DNA of 64,000 nucleotides, from the NCBI GenBank assembly GCA_024235595.1, contig JACKMC010000015.1, positions 1 through 64,000 on the forward strand, written 5' to 3'. The translations under genes and the position numbers were made by a program. Every line of letters begins with the position of its first letter. Position 1 is the first letter of the stretch. Below, one piece after another: positions 17,949 to 26,921 of the stretch. The notes under the pieces were generated by a model. It saw only the letters and a program-made list of their open reading frames with translations, did not search any database and was not told where the DNA came from. This stretch comes from Zoogloeaceae bacterium (lineage in GTDB: Bacteria; Pseudomonadota; Gammaproteobacteria; Burkholderiales; Rhodocyclaceae).

Positions 17949-19271
17949 TTACATTTCCTTGCTGCAGTCGCGGGGGGTGATCCCTTTTTCCTTGGCGTAT
18001 GCGGCCGCCGACTCCTCGATCATGCCGCGCACCAGAGGCTTGTCGGAATCGACCCAGTCGGTCAGCACCTTCCACTTGCTGCCGTCCCATTGCTGGAACT
18101 TGACCTTGCCCGAGCCCTCGTGGTCGAGGCAGGAGATCTGCATCTCGGGCATGAAGCCGGTGGCACCGATCGACGCCAGGTGCTTGGCATCCATGTTGAG
18201 GTTCTCGAAGCCCCAACGCATCTGCTCGCCGGTCAGTGCCTTGCCCTGGCCGTATTTCTCCTGCGCCTTGCGGATCGCCTCGACGGTGATGATGCCGCTC
18301 ACCACGCCGCGGTTGTAATAGACCCCGCCGACGCGCGACTTGTCTTCCATGTTGCCCTTGCCCTTGGCATAGACGTGCTTCTCGATGTCCTTGATCAACG
18401 GGTAGTTGGTGCCGGCGACGTTGAAGCCGGCGGCGGTGAAGCCCTTGGCGGCGCTGCCGGCCGGGACGGTGTCTTCCTCGGCGCCGGACCACCACACGCC
18501 GATCATCTTCTCGCGCGGGTAGCCGGTCTTGGCGGCGGACTTGATGGCGGTCGGGTTCATCACCCCCCAGCCCCACAGGATCACGTAGTCGGGTTTGGCC
18601 TGACGGATCTGCAGCCACTGCGACTGTTGCTCGTTACCCGGATGGGCGACCGGGATCTTGATCACTTCAAAGCCATGCTTCGCGGCGAGCTTGTCCATGA
18701 TCGCGTGCGACTCCTTGCCATAGGCCGAGTCGTGATACAGCAGTCCGATCTTCTTGCCCTTGAGCTTGTCCATCCCCCCTTCTTTCATGCCGATGTAGTT
18801 CACGATGCCGGACGCCTGCGACCAGTAGGTGGTGACCATCGGAAACACCCACGGGAAGATCCGGCCGTCCGCGGCATCGGTGCGCCCATAGCCGATCGTG
18901 ACCATCGGAATCTTGTCCTGCGCTACCTTCTCGAGCACCGAATAGGTAATGCCGGTGGAGATGGGCTGGAACACCGAGTTGCCGGTCTCGCCCTTGTTCT
19001 TGAGACGCTCGTAGCACTCTACGCCGCGGGCGTTGTTGTACTCGGTCTCGCACTCTTCCCACACCAGTTTCACGCCGCCAACGCCGCCGTCGCGTTCGTT
19101 GATCATCTGCATGTAGTCGATCCACGCGCCAAACAGCGCGGAACCACCCGCGGCATAGGGGCCGACGCGATAGCTGGGCAGGCCGATGAACTGCTCGGCG
19201 GCGCTGGCATAGCCGCCCGCCAGCAGTCCGCCGATGGTGGCACCCAGAAGTACGGTTTTCTTGAGTTTCAT
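17949..19271 (-). CDS. livK: Branched-chain/amide-type ABC transporter periplasmic binding protein (LivK-like)
   Basis: A 440-residue secreted receptor. The signal peptide (MKLKKTVLLGATIGGLLAGG, cleavage near ASA-AEQ at 26) precedes a type I periplasmic-binding fold with GVGGVKLVWEECETEYNN, YGRTDAADGRIFPWVFP and ILWGWGVMNPTAI. Length and sequence are of the subgroup found with aromatic or fatty acid CoA-ligase genes rather than classical LivK, so the ligand is probably a carboxylic or aromatic acid (inference). It is the fifth gene of the seven-gene minus-strand operon. Confidence 0.9.
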   Translation of the reverse strand: MKLKKTVLLGATIGGLLAGGYASAAEQFIGLPSYRVGPYAAGGSALFGAWIDYMQMINERDGGVGGVKLVWEECETEYNNARGVECYERLKNKGETGNSVFQPISTGITYSVLEKVAQDKIPMVTIGYGRTDAADGRIFPWVFPMVTTYWSQASGIVNYIGMKEGGMDKLKGKKIGLLYHDSAYGKESHAIMDKLAAKHGFEVIKIPVAHPGNEQQSQWLQIRQAKPDYVILWGWGVMNPTAIKSAAKTGYPREKMIGVWWSGAEEDTVPAGSAAKGFTAAGFNVAGTNYPLIKDIEKHVYAKGKGNMEDKSRVGGVYYNRGVVSGIITVEAIRKAQEKYGQGKALTGEQMRWGFENLNMDAKHLASIGATGFMPEMQISCLDHEGSGKVKFQQWDGSKWKVLTDWVDSDKPLVRGMIEESAAAYAKEKGITPRDCSKEM

Positions 19272-19356
19272 GTAAAGCCTCCTCTTTGTGTGTGGTCCTG
19301 CTTTTATGTCGCTCGCCGTCCGGCCGGCACTGCGGTCGGGGGCTGCGGACTTCATG

Positions 19357-20424
19357 CTAGTGCGGGAAAGGCCAGAGACGCAGCTTTTCCTTGCCGATCT
19401 GCCACAAGCGCGCCAGACCGTGTGGCTCGACGATCAGGAAGAAGATGATCATTCCGCCAAAGACGATGAGCTGGAAATTGGAAACGAAGCTCGACGAGAC
19501 CAGGTCGCCCAGCAGCGACGGCACGAAGTTGTCGAGCAGGATGGGGAGCAGCACGATGAAGGCCGCGCCGAGGAAGGAGCCCATGATCGAGCCGGTTCCG
19601 CCGATGATGATCATGAACAGGATCTTGAACGAAAGATCGAGGTTGAAGCCCTCGGGTTCGACCGTGCCGAGATAGGTATAGGCATACAGCGCGCCCGCGA
19701 CGCCGCAGTAGAAGGACGACACCGCGAAAGCGATCAGCTTGGTGCGCATCGGCCGGATGCCGATCACCTCGGCGGCCACGTCCATGTCGCGAACCGCCAT
19801 CCATGCGCGCCCGGTACTGCTGCGCACCATGTTCTTGGCAGCCAGCGCAAGCACCACCACCACCGCCAGGGTGAGCATGTATTTCGAGGTCGGGCCATCG
19901 AAGACGAAGCCCAGGATGCTGATCTCCTGGGTCGAGATCACGCCCGATGACGAGTAGTTCGAGAACCACGGAAACTTGACCAGCGCCCAGACGATGAAGA
20001 ACTGCGCCGCCAGCGTTGCCACCGCGAGATAGAAACCCTTTATTCGCAGGCTGGGCAAGCCGAACAACACCCCCACGGCCGCCGCGCACAGCCCTCCCAT
20101 GACCAACGCCAGCAGGAAGGGCATGCCATCGATGCGCAGCATGAAATTGTAGGCGCCGAAGGCTCCCACGGCCATGAACGCAGCCGAGCCCAGCGACAAC
20201 TGGCCGGCGTAGCCGGTAAGGATATTCAGGCCCAGCGCCGCCAGGGAGAAGATCAGCACCGGGATGAGGATCGCCTTGAGCCAGTACTGGTCGGCGATCA
20301 CAGGCACCACTGCGGCAAAGAACACGATCAGCGCCCACACCGCGACCCTGTCCTGGCGGATCGGGAATATCTGCTGGTCGGCCTGGTAACTGGCCTTGAA
20401 CTGGCCGGCTTCACGATAGAACAT
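19357..20424 (-). CDS. livM: ABC transporter permease (LivM-like)
   Basis: A 355-residue inner-membrane permease with about nine hydrophobic helices and the family segments LGLNILTGYAGQLSLGSAAFMAVGA and GLPSLRIKGFYLAVATLA, shown here in part. A C-terminal GTGSIMGSFLGAAF motif is the permease-ATPase coupling region. Start ATG 20424 follows GGAGCGACAG. It pairs with LivH upstream. Confidence 0.92.
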   Translation of the reverse strand: MFYREAGQFKASYQADQQIFPIRQDRVAVWALIVFFAAVVPVIADQYWLKAILIPVLIFSLAALGLNILTGYAGQLSLGSAAFMAVGAFGAYNFMLRIDGMPFLLALVMGGLCAAAVGVLFGLPSLRIKGFYLAVATLAAQFFIVWALVKFPWFSNYSSSGVISTQEISILGFVFDGPTSKYMLTLAVVVVLALAAKNMVRSSTGRAWMAVRDMDVAAEVIGIRPMRTKLIAFAVSSFYCGVAGALYAYTYLGTVEPEGFNLDLSFKILFMIIIGGTGSIMGSFLGAAFIVLLPILLDNFVPSLLGDLVSSSFVSNFQLIVFGGMIIFFLIVEPHGLARLWQIGKEKLRLWPFPH

Positions 20425-20480
20425 CTGTCGCTCCTTCGTCGCTCTGTGAGGAGTGAGGGGTAAGGGGTGAGGTGGCGGCT

Positions 20481-21407
20481 TTAGACGCGATCAATGTGCT
20501 TCTCCCCGAACAAGCCCTCGGGACGCACCAGCAGGAACAGCAGCGCCAGCACGTACGGGAACCACGACTCGATGCCGCCGCCCACGAAGGGGCCGACATA
20601 GACTTCGGCGAGCTTCTCGGAGGCACCGATGATGAGGCCGCCGACGATCGCCCCGGGCACCGAGGTGAAGCCGCCCAGGATCAGCACCGGCAGCGCCTTG
20701 AGCGCGGTATAGGTGAGCGCGAACTGCACGCCGTTGCGGGCGCCCCAGATCATGCCGGCAATCAGCGCGACGAAGCCCGCGACGCCCCACACGATCACCC
20801 AGATATGCTGCAGCGGGATGCCGATCGACAGCGCCGCCTGGTGATCGTCCGCGACCGCGCGCAGCGCCCGGCCGATCTTGGTGTACTGGAACAGCAGCGC
20901 CAGCGAGGCCACCAGCACGCCGGCGATGCCCGCGGCGACGAGATCGAACTTCGACACCAGGATGTTGCTGCTCTCCATGAGCCATTCGACCGGCACATCC
21001 TCGATGCCCAGGTCGAGGCCGCGCACGTTGGCGCCCCAGACGCCCTGGGCGATGCCCTCGATCAGGTAGGAGAGGCCGATGGTGGCCATGAAGAGCGTGA
21101 TGTGCGGCTGGTTCACCAGCGGCCGCAGCACGATCTTCTCGGTGAGTATGCCGAGAATGATCATCGACACCAGCGCCAGCGCGAAGGCCAGCCAGAACAC
21201 CGCGCTGCCGCCCTCCTCCAGCCCGGTCCAGCCGGGCAGGACCTCCTGGAAACCGACGAAGGTCAGGGCTGCAAAGAACACCATCGCCCCCTGGGCGAAG
21301 TTGAATACGCCCGATGCCTTGAAGATCAGAACGAAACCCAGCGCCACCAGGGCATACAACACCCCCGACAGCAGGCCGCCGATCAGCACCTCGAGAAAGA
21401 ACTGCAT
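20481..21407 (-). CDS. livH: ABC transporter permease (LivH-like)
   Basis: A 308-residue permease with about eight TM helices. It starts MQFFLEVLIGGLLSGVLYAL and carries the conserved LVALGFVLIFKASGVFNFAQGAM segment and a cytoplasmic GGFTSVPGAIVGGLIIG coupling loop near the C-terminus. ATG 21407 has GAGGAGACAACA upstream. It forms the heterodimeric channel with LivM. Confidence 0.92.
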   Translation of the reverse strand: MQFFLEVLIGGLLSGVLYALVALGFVLIFKASGVFNFAQGAMVFFAALTFVGFQEVLPGWTGLEEGGSAVFWLAFALALVSMIILGILTEKIVLRPLVNQPHITLFMATIGLSYLIEGIAQGVWGANVRGLDLGIEDVPVEWLMESSNILVSKFDLVAAGIAGVLVASLALLFQYTKIGRALRAVADDHQAALSIGIPLQHIWVIVWGVAGFVALIAGMIWGARNGVQFALTYTALKALPVLILGGFTSVPGAIVGGLIIGASEKLAEVYVGPFVGGGIESWFPYVLALLFLLVRPEGLFGEKHIDRV

Positions 21408-21438
21408 TGTTGTCTCCTCTTGTCCTTTTCCGGCCGGC

Positions 21439-22272
21439 TCAGTGACTGGTGCCGAGATAGGCCGCGATCACGTCGGGGTTGGCCATGACTTCTTCCGGGG
21501 TGCCGTCGCCGATCTTCTTGCCATAGTCGAGCACCACCACCCGGTCGGAGATGTCCATCACCACGCCCATGTCGTGCTCGATGAGCACGATGGTGGTGCC
21601 GAACTGGTCGTTCACGTCGAGGATGAAGCGGCTCATGTCCTGCTTCTCCTCCACGTTCATGCCGGCCATGGGCTCGTCGAGCAGCAACATGCTGGGCTCG
21701 GCGGCGAGCGCGCGACCGAGCTCCACCCGCTTCTGCAGGCCGTAGGGCAGCCTGCCGACGGGGGTCTTGCGGATGCTCTGGATCTCGAGAAAGTCGATCA
21801 CCTCCTCGACCTTCTTGCGATGCTCGATCTCCTCGCGCTGGGCGGCACCCCAGAAAAGGGCGTGCTGCAGCAGGTTGGTCTTCATCTTGAGATTGCGGCC
21901 GGTCATGATGTTGTCGAGCACGCTCATGCCCTTGAACAGCGCGATGTTCTGGAAGGTGCGCGCGATGCCCTGCTTGGCCGCCTTGTGCGGGTCCATCTCG
22001 TGGCGCGTCTCGCCGTGGAAGACGATGTCACCCTGTTGCGGGTGGTAGACGCCGTTGATCACGTTGAGCATGGAGCTCTTGCCCGCACCGTTGGGGCCGA
22101 TGATGGCCCTGATTTCGTGCTCGCGAACGTCGAAGCTGATGTCGGTCAGCGCCTTGACGCCGCCGAACGACAGCGAGATCTTCTGCAGGTCGAGGATCAC
22201 GCCGCCGATGCGACGACCCGTCGCCTGCTGGCCGGCATCCGCCACGGCCATGTCATTGGTCATCATGTCCAT
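21439..22272 (-). CDS. livG: ABC transporter ATPase (LivG-like)
   Basis: A 277-residue ABC ATPase with Walker A GPNGAGKSSM, signature LPYGLQKRVELGRAL (a variant of LSGGQQ), Walker B MLLLDEPMAGMN and an H-loop in VLIEHDMGVVMD. The C-terminal PEEVMANPDVIAAYLG is typical of LivG. Only 5 nt separate it from the upstream acyl-CoA synthetase gene, with GAGGAG before ATG 22272, so translation is probably coupled. Confidence 0.92.
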   Translation of the reverse strand: MDMMTNDMAVADAGQQATGRRIGGVILDLQKISLSFGGVKALTDISFDVREHEIRAIIGPNGAGKSSMLNVINGVYHPQQGDIVFHGETRHEMDPHKAAKQGIARTFQNIALFKGMSVLDNIMTGRNLKMKTNLLQHALFWGAAQREEIEHRKKVEEVIDFLEIQSIRKTPVGRLPYGLQKRVELGRALAAEPSMLLLDEPMAGMNVEEKQDMSRFILDVNDQFGTTIVLIEHDMGVVMDISDRVVVLDYGKKIGDGTPEEVMANPDVIAAYLGTSH

Positions 22273-22277
22273 TCTCC

Positions 22278-24254
22278 TCAGGCCGCCTGCTTCGCCGCCT
22301 GCGGCGCGAAGGTCTTGACGTCCTCGATACGCAGGTCAGCCGAGATCTTGCCCTCGCGGCCATCTTCATACTTGACCTGGGTTTCGATGTAGCAGCTCGG
22401 CTTGCCGCCATACAGCGCATCGACGAGCACCGCGTAGCGATCGGCGATGAAGTTGCGGCGGACCTTGCGGGTGCGGGTCAGTTCGCCGTCGTCGGCGTCG
22501 AGTTCCTTGTGCAGGATCAGGAAACGCTTGATCTGCGAGCCGCTCATGCGCGCGTCGGAGGCAAGGTCGGCATTGACCTTTTCGATGCAGTCGCGGATCA
22601 GCTCATAGACTGCGTCCTGGCCGGCGAGGTCGGTGTAGCCCGAATAGGCCATGCCCTTGCGCTCGGCCCAGTTGCCGACCGCCTCGAGATCGATGTTGAT
22701 GAAGGCGGTGACGAAATCGCGCTGGTTGCCGAACACCACCGCTTCCTTGATGAACTGGAAGAACTTGATCTTGTTCTCGATGAAGTTCGGCGCGAACATC
22801 GATTCGTCATTGAGCTTGCCGACGTCCTTGGCGCGGTCGATGATCAACAGGTGGCCGTCCTCGTCGAAGAAACCCGCATCGCCAGTCATGAAATAGCCTT
22901 CGGCGTTGAGCGATTCTGCGGTGGCGTCGGGGCGCTTGTAGTAGGCCTTGAGCAACATCGGCCCCTTGACCAGGATCTCTCCGTTGTCGGCCAGCTTGAC
23001 TTCCACATACGGCGCCGGCACGCCGACCGAATCCAGCTTGATCTGGCCGTCGGGCTGCAGGCACACATAGGCGCAGGTCTCGGTCTGGCCATAGAGCTGC
23101 TTGAGGTTGACCCCGATCGAGCGGTAGAACTTGAACAGGTCCGGGCCAATCGCCGCGCCCGCGGTGTAGGCGACCCGGATGCGGCTCATGCCGAGCACGT
23201 TCTTGAGCGGGCCGTACACCAGCAGGCCGCCGAGCCAGTACTGCAGGCGGTCGCCGGCCGAGACCGGCTTGCCGTCGAGGATGTCCGCGCCGCAGCGCCG
23301 CGCCACCTCGAGATACTTGTGGAAGATGGTGCGCTTGATCCAGCTGGCGTCTTCCATGCGGATCATGACCTGGGTGAGCAGGTTCTCGAACACCCGCGGC
23401 GGGGCGAAATAATAGGTCGGGCCGATCTCGCGCAGGTCGGTCATCACGGTCTCGCCCGACTCAGGGCAGTTGATGGTGAAGCCGGCGACCATGGCCTGGG
23501 CAAAGGAGAACAGGTGATCGCCCACCCAGGCCATCGGCAGGTAGGAGAGGATGTCCTCCCGGTCGGTGAGACGATCGAATTCGGTGCCGCCGCGCGCCGC
23601 CGAGATGAAGGCGGTGTGGGTCTGGCAAACCCCCTTGGGCTTGCCGGTGGTGCCCGAGGTGTACAGCATCACCGAGATGTCGTCGCCCGCGCCCTTGGCA
23701 ATCTCGCCATCGAGAAAATCGCTCTGGTTGCGATCGTGGATGCGGCCCATCTCCTGCACTTCGTCCAGGCCCTTGATGAAGGTCTGGGTGTAGTGGCGCA
23801 TGCCGCGCTCGTCGTCATAGATCACGTGCTCGAGAAAGGGCACCTCGTCGCGGATCTCGAGCATCTTGTCGACCTGCTCCTGGTCCTCGACCACCGCGAA
23901 GCGGATCTCGGCGTCCTGCAGCACATAGGCCATTTCCTGCGCAACCGCGTCCTGGTAGAGCATCACCGGAATGCCGCCGAGACACTGGCAGGCCGCCACC
24001 GACCAGTAAAGGCGGGGCCGGTTGTCGCCGATCACCGCGAGCCGGTCGCCGCGCTTGAAGCCCAACTCGGCCAGCCCGCAGGCAATCGCCCGAACGTTCT
24101 CGGCAACCTGCGCCCAGCTGTAGGTTTGCCAGATCCCGTATTCCTTCTCGCGCATTGCCGGTCGCGCCGGACGTACCCGGGCGTGATTCATCAGCAATCG
24201 CGGAAAGGTGTCGAGCTCGGTGCCGGGCGCAGCTTGCGCACGTGAGTCAGCCAT
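22278..24254 (-). CDS. Long-chain-type acyl-CoA synthetase (AMP-forming)
   Basis: A 658-residue AMP-dependent ligase that converts a carboxylic acid, ATP and CoA to acyl-CoA. P-loop LYTSGTTGKPKG lies at about 197-208. An acyl/aryl pocket region is followed by the LYGQTETCAYV motif and the hinge TGDAGFFDEDGHLLIIDRAKD (quoted as the A8 segment). The ATG at 24254 has TCCTCCT complement (AGGAGGA) 7 nt upstream. It heads the operon with livGHM-K-F and a PaaK-like ligase, arguing that imported acids are trapped as CoA thioesters. Confidence 0.92.
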   Translation of the reverse strand: MADSRAQAAPGTELDTFPRLLMNHARVRPARPAMREKEYGIWQTYSWAQVAENVRAIACGLAELGFKRGDRLAVIGDNRPRLYWSVAACQCLGGIPVMLYQDAVAQEMAYVLQDAEIRFAVVEDQEQVDKMLEIRDEVPFLEHVIYDDERGMRHYTQTFIKGLDEVQEMGRIHDRNQSDFLDGEIAKGAGDDISVMLYTSGTTGKPKGVCQTHTAFISAARGGTEFDRLTDREDILSYLPMAWVGDHLFSFAQAMVAGFTINCPESGETVMTDLREIGPTYYFAPPRVFENLLTQVMIRMEDASWIKRTIFHKYLEVARRCGADILDGKPVSAGDRLQYWLGGLLVYGPLKNVLGMSRIRVAYTAGAAIGPDLFKFYRSIGVNLKQLYGQTETCAYVCLQPDGQIKLDSVGVPAPYVEVKLADNGEILVKGPMLLKAYYKRPDATAESLNAEGYFMTGDAGFFDEDGHLLIIDRAKDVGKLNDESMFAPNFIENKIKFFQFIKEAVVFGNQRDFVTAFINIDLEAVGNWAERKGMAYSGYTDLAGQDAVYELIRDCIEKVNADLASDARMSGSQIKRFLILHKELDADDGELTRTRKVRRNFIADRYAVLVDALYGGKPSCYIETQVKYEDGREGKISADLRIEDVKTFAPQAAKQAA

Positions 24255-24328
24255 TACCGAATCCTCCTCGTTTGATCCTGTTTGTTTTTTCCGGCCGCCC
24301 GGCACAGGCCCGGCTCCGGTCGGCAGGT

Positions 24329-24360
24329 CATCCCGGACTCCCGCAGGGGCGGGATCCGGG
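24329..24360. repeat. REP-like imperfect palindrome
   Basis: The segment CATCCCGGACTCCCGC followed by GGGCGGGATCCGGG forms an imperfect 12-13 bp hairpin. It is similar in style to the repetitive extragenic palindromes common in GC-rich proteobacterial genomes. It lies in the divergent gap between the acyl-CoA synthetase and the YihY gene, and only one copy is seen here. Confidence 0.45.
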
Positions 24361-24543
24361 CGCAGCGGCCGCTTGTTCCAGGGTGAGGAGTGTCGCAGCG
24401 CATGTTTGCGCAACTGTTTTTCAAATGTACTCAATTATTGCAATCGTGGAGCGGCGTGCACGCCGACGATGACGCCTACATCGGTTAAAGTGGGAACCGC
24501 CCCGGACAGCCGGGGGTTTGCACCCATCATTCGGGCAGACGCC

Positions 24544-25575
24544 GTGACCACACTCAAGACCGTCCTCCGCTACCTGCTGGTCCCATACCGCGCCGCCCGC
24601 AAGTGGGCAAACGATCGATGTACCACCTACGCCGCCGCGCTGGCCTATTACTCGGCGTTCTCGCTCGCCCCGGTGCTGGTCATCGCGGTTTCCGTGGCCG
24701 GCCTGATCTTCGGGCACGAGGCGGCCAACGGCCGTATCGTCGGCGAACTCGAATCGCTCATCGGCAGCGATGGCGCGAAGCTCATCGAGCGCATGATCTC
24801 GGCCAGCTACGCGTCCGGCGAGGGAATTCTCGCGACCCTGATCGGCACGGCAGCGATGCTGCTCGGCGCGACCGGGCTGTTCATGCAGCTCGGCCATGCC
24901 TTCGAAGCGATCTTCGGCCGGCCGAGTCGCGGTCGCAGCGCCTGGATGGCCCAGCTGGTGGGGCGCTTGCGCGGCCTCACGGTGGTCATCGGCGTCGGCT
25001 TCCTGCTGATGATCTCGCTGGTCGCCAGCGCCGCCATCCTCGCTTTCAGCCAGTACGCCACGCGCGGCGTCGAGGCCTTGCTGTGGCTGGCCTCGCTGCT
25101 GCAGGTCGGCATCACGCTGTTCCTGCAAAGCAGCATGATCGCGATCATCTACCGGGTGTTGGTGCCCACGCCGCTCAACCGCCGCGCGCTGATCGTCGGC
25201 GCGGTCACCACGGCGGTACTCTTCGAGTTCGGCAAGTGGGCTCTCGGCGTGTACCTCGGTCGCAGCTCGGTCGCCAGCACCTATGGCGCGGCCGGCTCGC
25301 TGGCCTTGATCCTGATCTGGGTCTACTACGTCTCGCTGATCATGCTCTACGGCGCCGAGCTCACCTTCCAGCTCAACCGGATCGCGCGGGTGACGGCCCG
25401 TCCGCCGCGGCCGATGCCGCCACCCCCACCGGTCGTCGCCGAGCCCATCGACCCGGCCGCGCCGGCGCTCCTGCAGGTCCTCCCGGGCATGCCCCTGCCG
25501 GCCGACGCGGACGAGACCCCTGCCCGCCCCGGGTCGCGCACCGGTGGCTGGTTGCGCACCCTGCTGCGCCGCTGA
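24544..25575 (+). CDS. YihY/virulence factor BrkB family inner-membrane protein
   Basis: A protein of about 343 residues with six hydrophobic helices and the YihY signatures CTTYAAALAYYSAFSLAPVLV, GATGLFMQLGHAFEAIF and the C-terminal GAAGSLALILIWVYYVSLIMLYGAE (quoted in parts). A Pro-rich cytoplasmic tail (PPRPMPPPPPV) is added at the C-terminus. The GTG at 24544 is used because it gives the usual short N-terminus; ATG 24469 is an alternative. Molecular function of this family is not established; it was once misnamed RNase BN. Confidence 0.85.
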   Translation: MTTLKTVLRYLLVPYRAARKWANDRCTTYAAALAYYSAFSLAPVLVIAVSVAGLIFGHEAANGRIVGELESLIGSDGAKLIERMISASYASGEGILATLIGTAAMLLGATGLFMQLGHAFEAIFGRPSRGRSAWMAQLVGRLRGLTVVIGVGFLLMISLVASAAILAFSQYATRGVEALLWLASLLQVGITLFLQSSMIAIIYRVLVPTPLNRRALIVGAVTTAVLFEFGKWALGVYLGRSSVASTYGAAGSLALILIWVYYVSLIMLYGAELTFQLNRIARVTARPPRPMPPPPPVVAEPIDPAAPALLQVLPGMPLPADADETPARPGSRTGGWLRTLLRR

Positions 25576-25692
25576 GGGTATCGGCTGGCGCCACCGCGCG
25601 GCCCGTCTCGCCATACCTGCCGTGCCGCGCGTGACCGCCCCGCGGGGCGAGCCGATGATGGCATTCATCCCGACTGCGCAAAGGACTCAACC

Positions 25693-26757
25693 ATGCCACA
25701 ACTCGAGCGACACCACCTCGACGAGGCCGCACAGGCCGGCCTGATCAGCGGCGCACAGGCAAGTGCCCTGTGGTCATTCCTGTGCGAACACGCCCCCGCC
25801 CCGGTCGCGGGACACGCCACCTTCTCGCTCTCAAATGTCCTGCACTACCTCGGCGGCATGCTGGCAATCGGCGCGATGTCGATCTTCATGACCCTGGGCT
25901 GGGAACAGTTCGGCGGCGCGGGCGTGTTCTTCATCGCCCTGCTCTACTTCGCCATCGCCTGGAAACTGGCGACCCGTCTCGAAGCGCAGCGGCAGGCGAT
26001 CCCCAGCGGCATCATGGCCACCTTTGCACTGGTGCTGGTGCCGCTCGCGGTGTGGGGCCTGCAGCAGGCGCTGGGGCTGTGGGCAGAGGGTCTGCACACC
26101 GAGCACTATCGCGAGTATCACAGCTTCATCGACTGGCGCTGGACCACCCTCGAGCTGGCCACCCTGGCGGCCGGCGCGCTGATGCTGTGGCGCTGGCGCG
26201 CGCCCTTCCTGCTGATGCCGATCGCCCTCACGCTGTGGTACATGAGCATGGACCTGGCGATGCTGCTGATCGAGCCCGGCGCAGCGGCACGGTGGAGCGA
26301 AGCGGCGTGGACCTTCCGCAAGTGGTTCTCGGTGTGCTTTGGCGCCGTGATGCTGCTGCTGACCCTGCTCGCCGAGCTGCGCCGCCGATCGGCGCGCGAC
26401 TACGCCTTCTGGCTGTATCTGTTCGGCCTGATGGCCTTCTGGGGCGGGCTCACCTCGCTGGATTCCGGCTCACTCGGTGGCAAGCTGGTCTACCTCGCCA
26501 TCAACCTCGCCCTGGTCCTCGGCGGCGCCGTGCTCGGCCGGCGAACCTTCACCGTGTTCGGCGCGATCGGTGTGGCGATCGTGCTCGGCGACCTGTCGTA
26601 CTACTACTTCCGCGACTCCTGGCTGTTCCCCATCGCGCTGTCGGCCATCGGCCTGGCGATCGTCTATCTGGGAATCTGGTGGAATCGCAACGAGGCACGG
26701 ATCGCCGCATCACTTCACGCAATCCTGCCGGCCCGGCTGCGCAAGCTGCTGCCCTGA
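25693..26757 (+). CDS. Multi-pass membrane protein (DUF2157-like)
   Basis: A 354-residue protein with a soluble N-terminal helix bundle (about 1-45; LDEAAQAGLISGAQASALW) followed by some nine or ten TM segments, such as LHYLGGMLAIGAMSIFMTL and GGKLVYLAINLALVLGGAVLG. The N-terminal pattern and overall layout resemble DUF2157 membrane proteins of unknown function. AAAGGA precedes ATG 25693. It lies between yihY and cioAB on the same strand; no functional link is evident. Confidence 0.7.
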   Translation: MPQLERHHLDEAAQAGLISGAQASALWSFLCEHAPAPVAGHATFSLSNVLHYLGGMLAIGAMSIFMTLGWEQFGGAGVFFIALLYFAIAWKLATRLEAQRQAIPSGIMATFALVLVPLAVWGLQQALGLWAEGLHTEHYREYHSFIDWRWTTLELATLAAGALMLWRWRAPFLLMPIALTLWYMSMDLAMLLIEPGAAARWSEAAWTFRKWFSVCFGAVMLLLTLLAELRRRSARDYAFWLYLFGLMAFWGGLTSLDSGSLGGKLVYLAINLALVLGGAVLGRRTFTVFGAIGVAIVLGDLSYYYFRDSWLFPIALSAIGLAIVYLGIWWNRNEARIAASLHAILPARLRKLLP

Positions 26758-26921
26758 AGGCGGCGAGTTGCATGAGCCGGCATCGTGCCGGCTCAAATCC
26801 CCTGCAACCTGCCGGCCTTCGCGCGGTCCATTGCTGAGTCGCATGCGGGTCCGGCCACTGCCTGGCCGCATGGCATTGACCGAGCGATTCACTGCCTTGC
26901 CCGCCTTTGCAGGAGCACCCG

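Noticed and set aside
20449..20471. GTGAGGAGTGAGGGGT-like tandem motif upstream of livM
   Set aside because: Purine-rich low-complexity stretch between livM and livH; no regular period long enough to call a tandem repeat or regulatory site.
22509..24245. Large open frame opposite the acyl-CoA synthetase gene
   Set aside because: Composition is biased and it lies entirely within a well-supported gene on the other strand.
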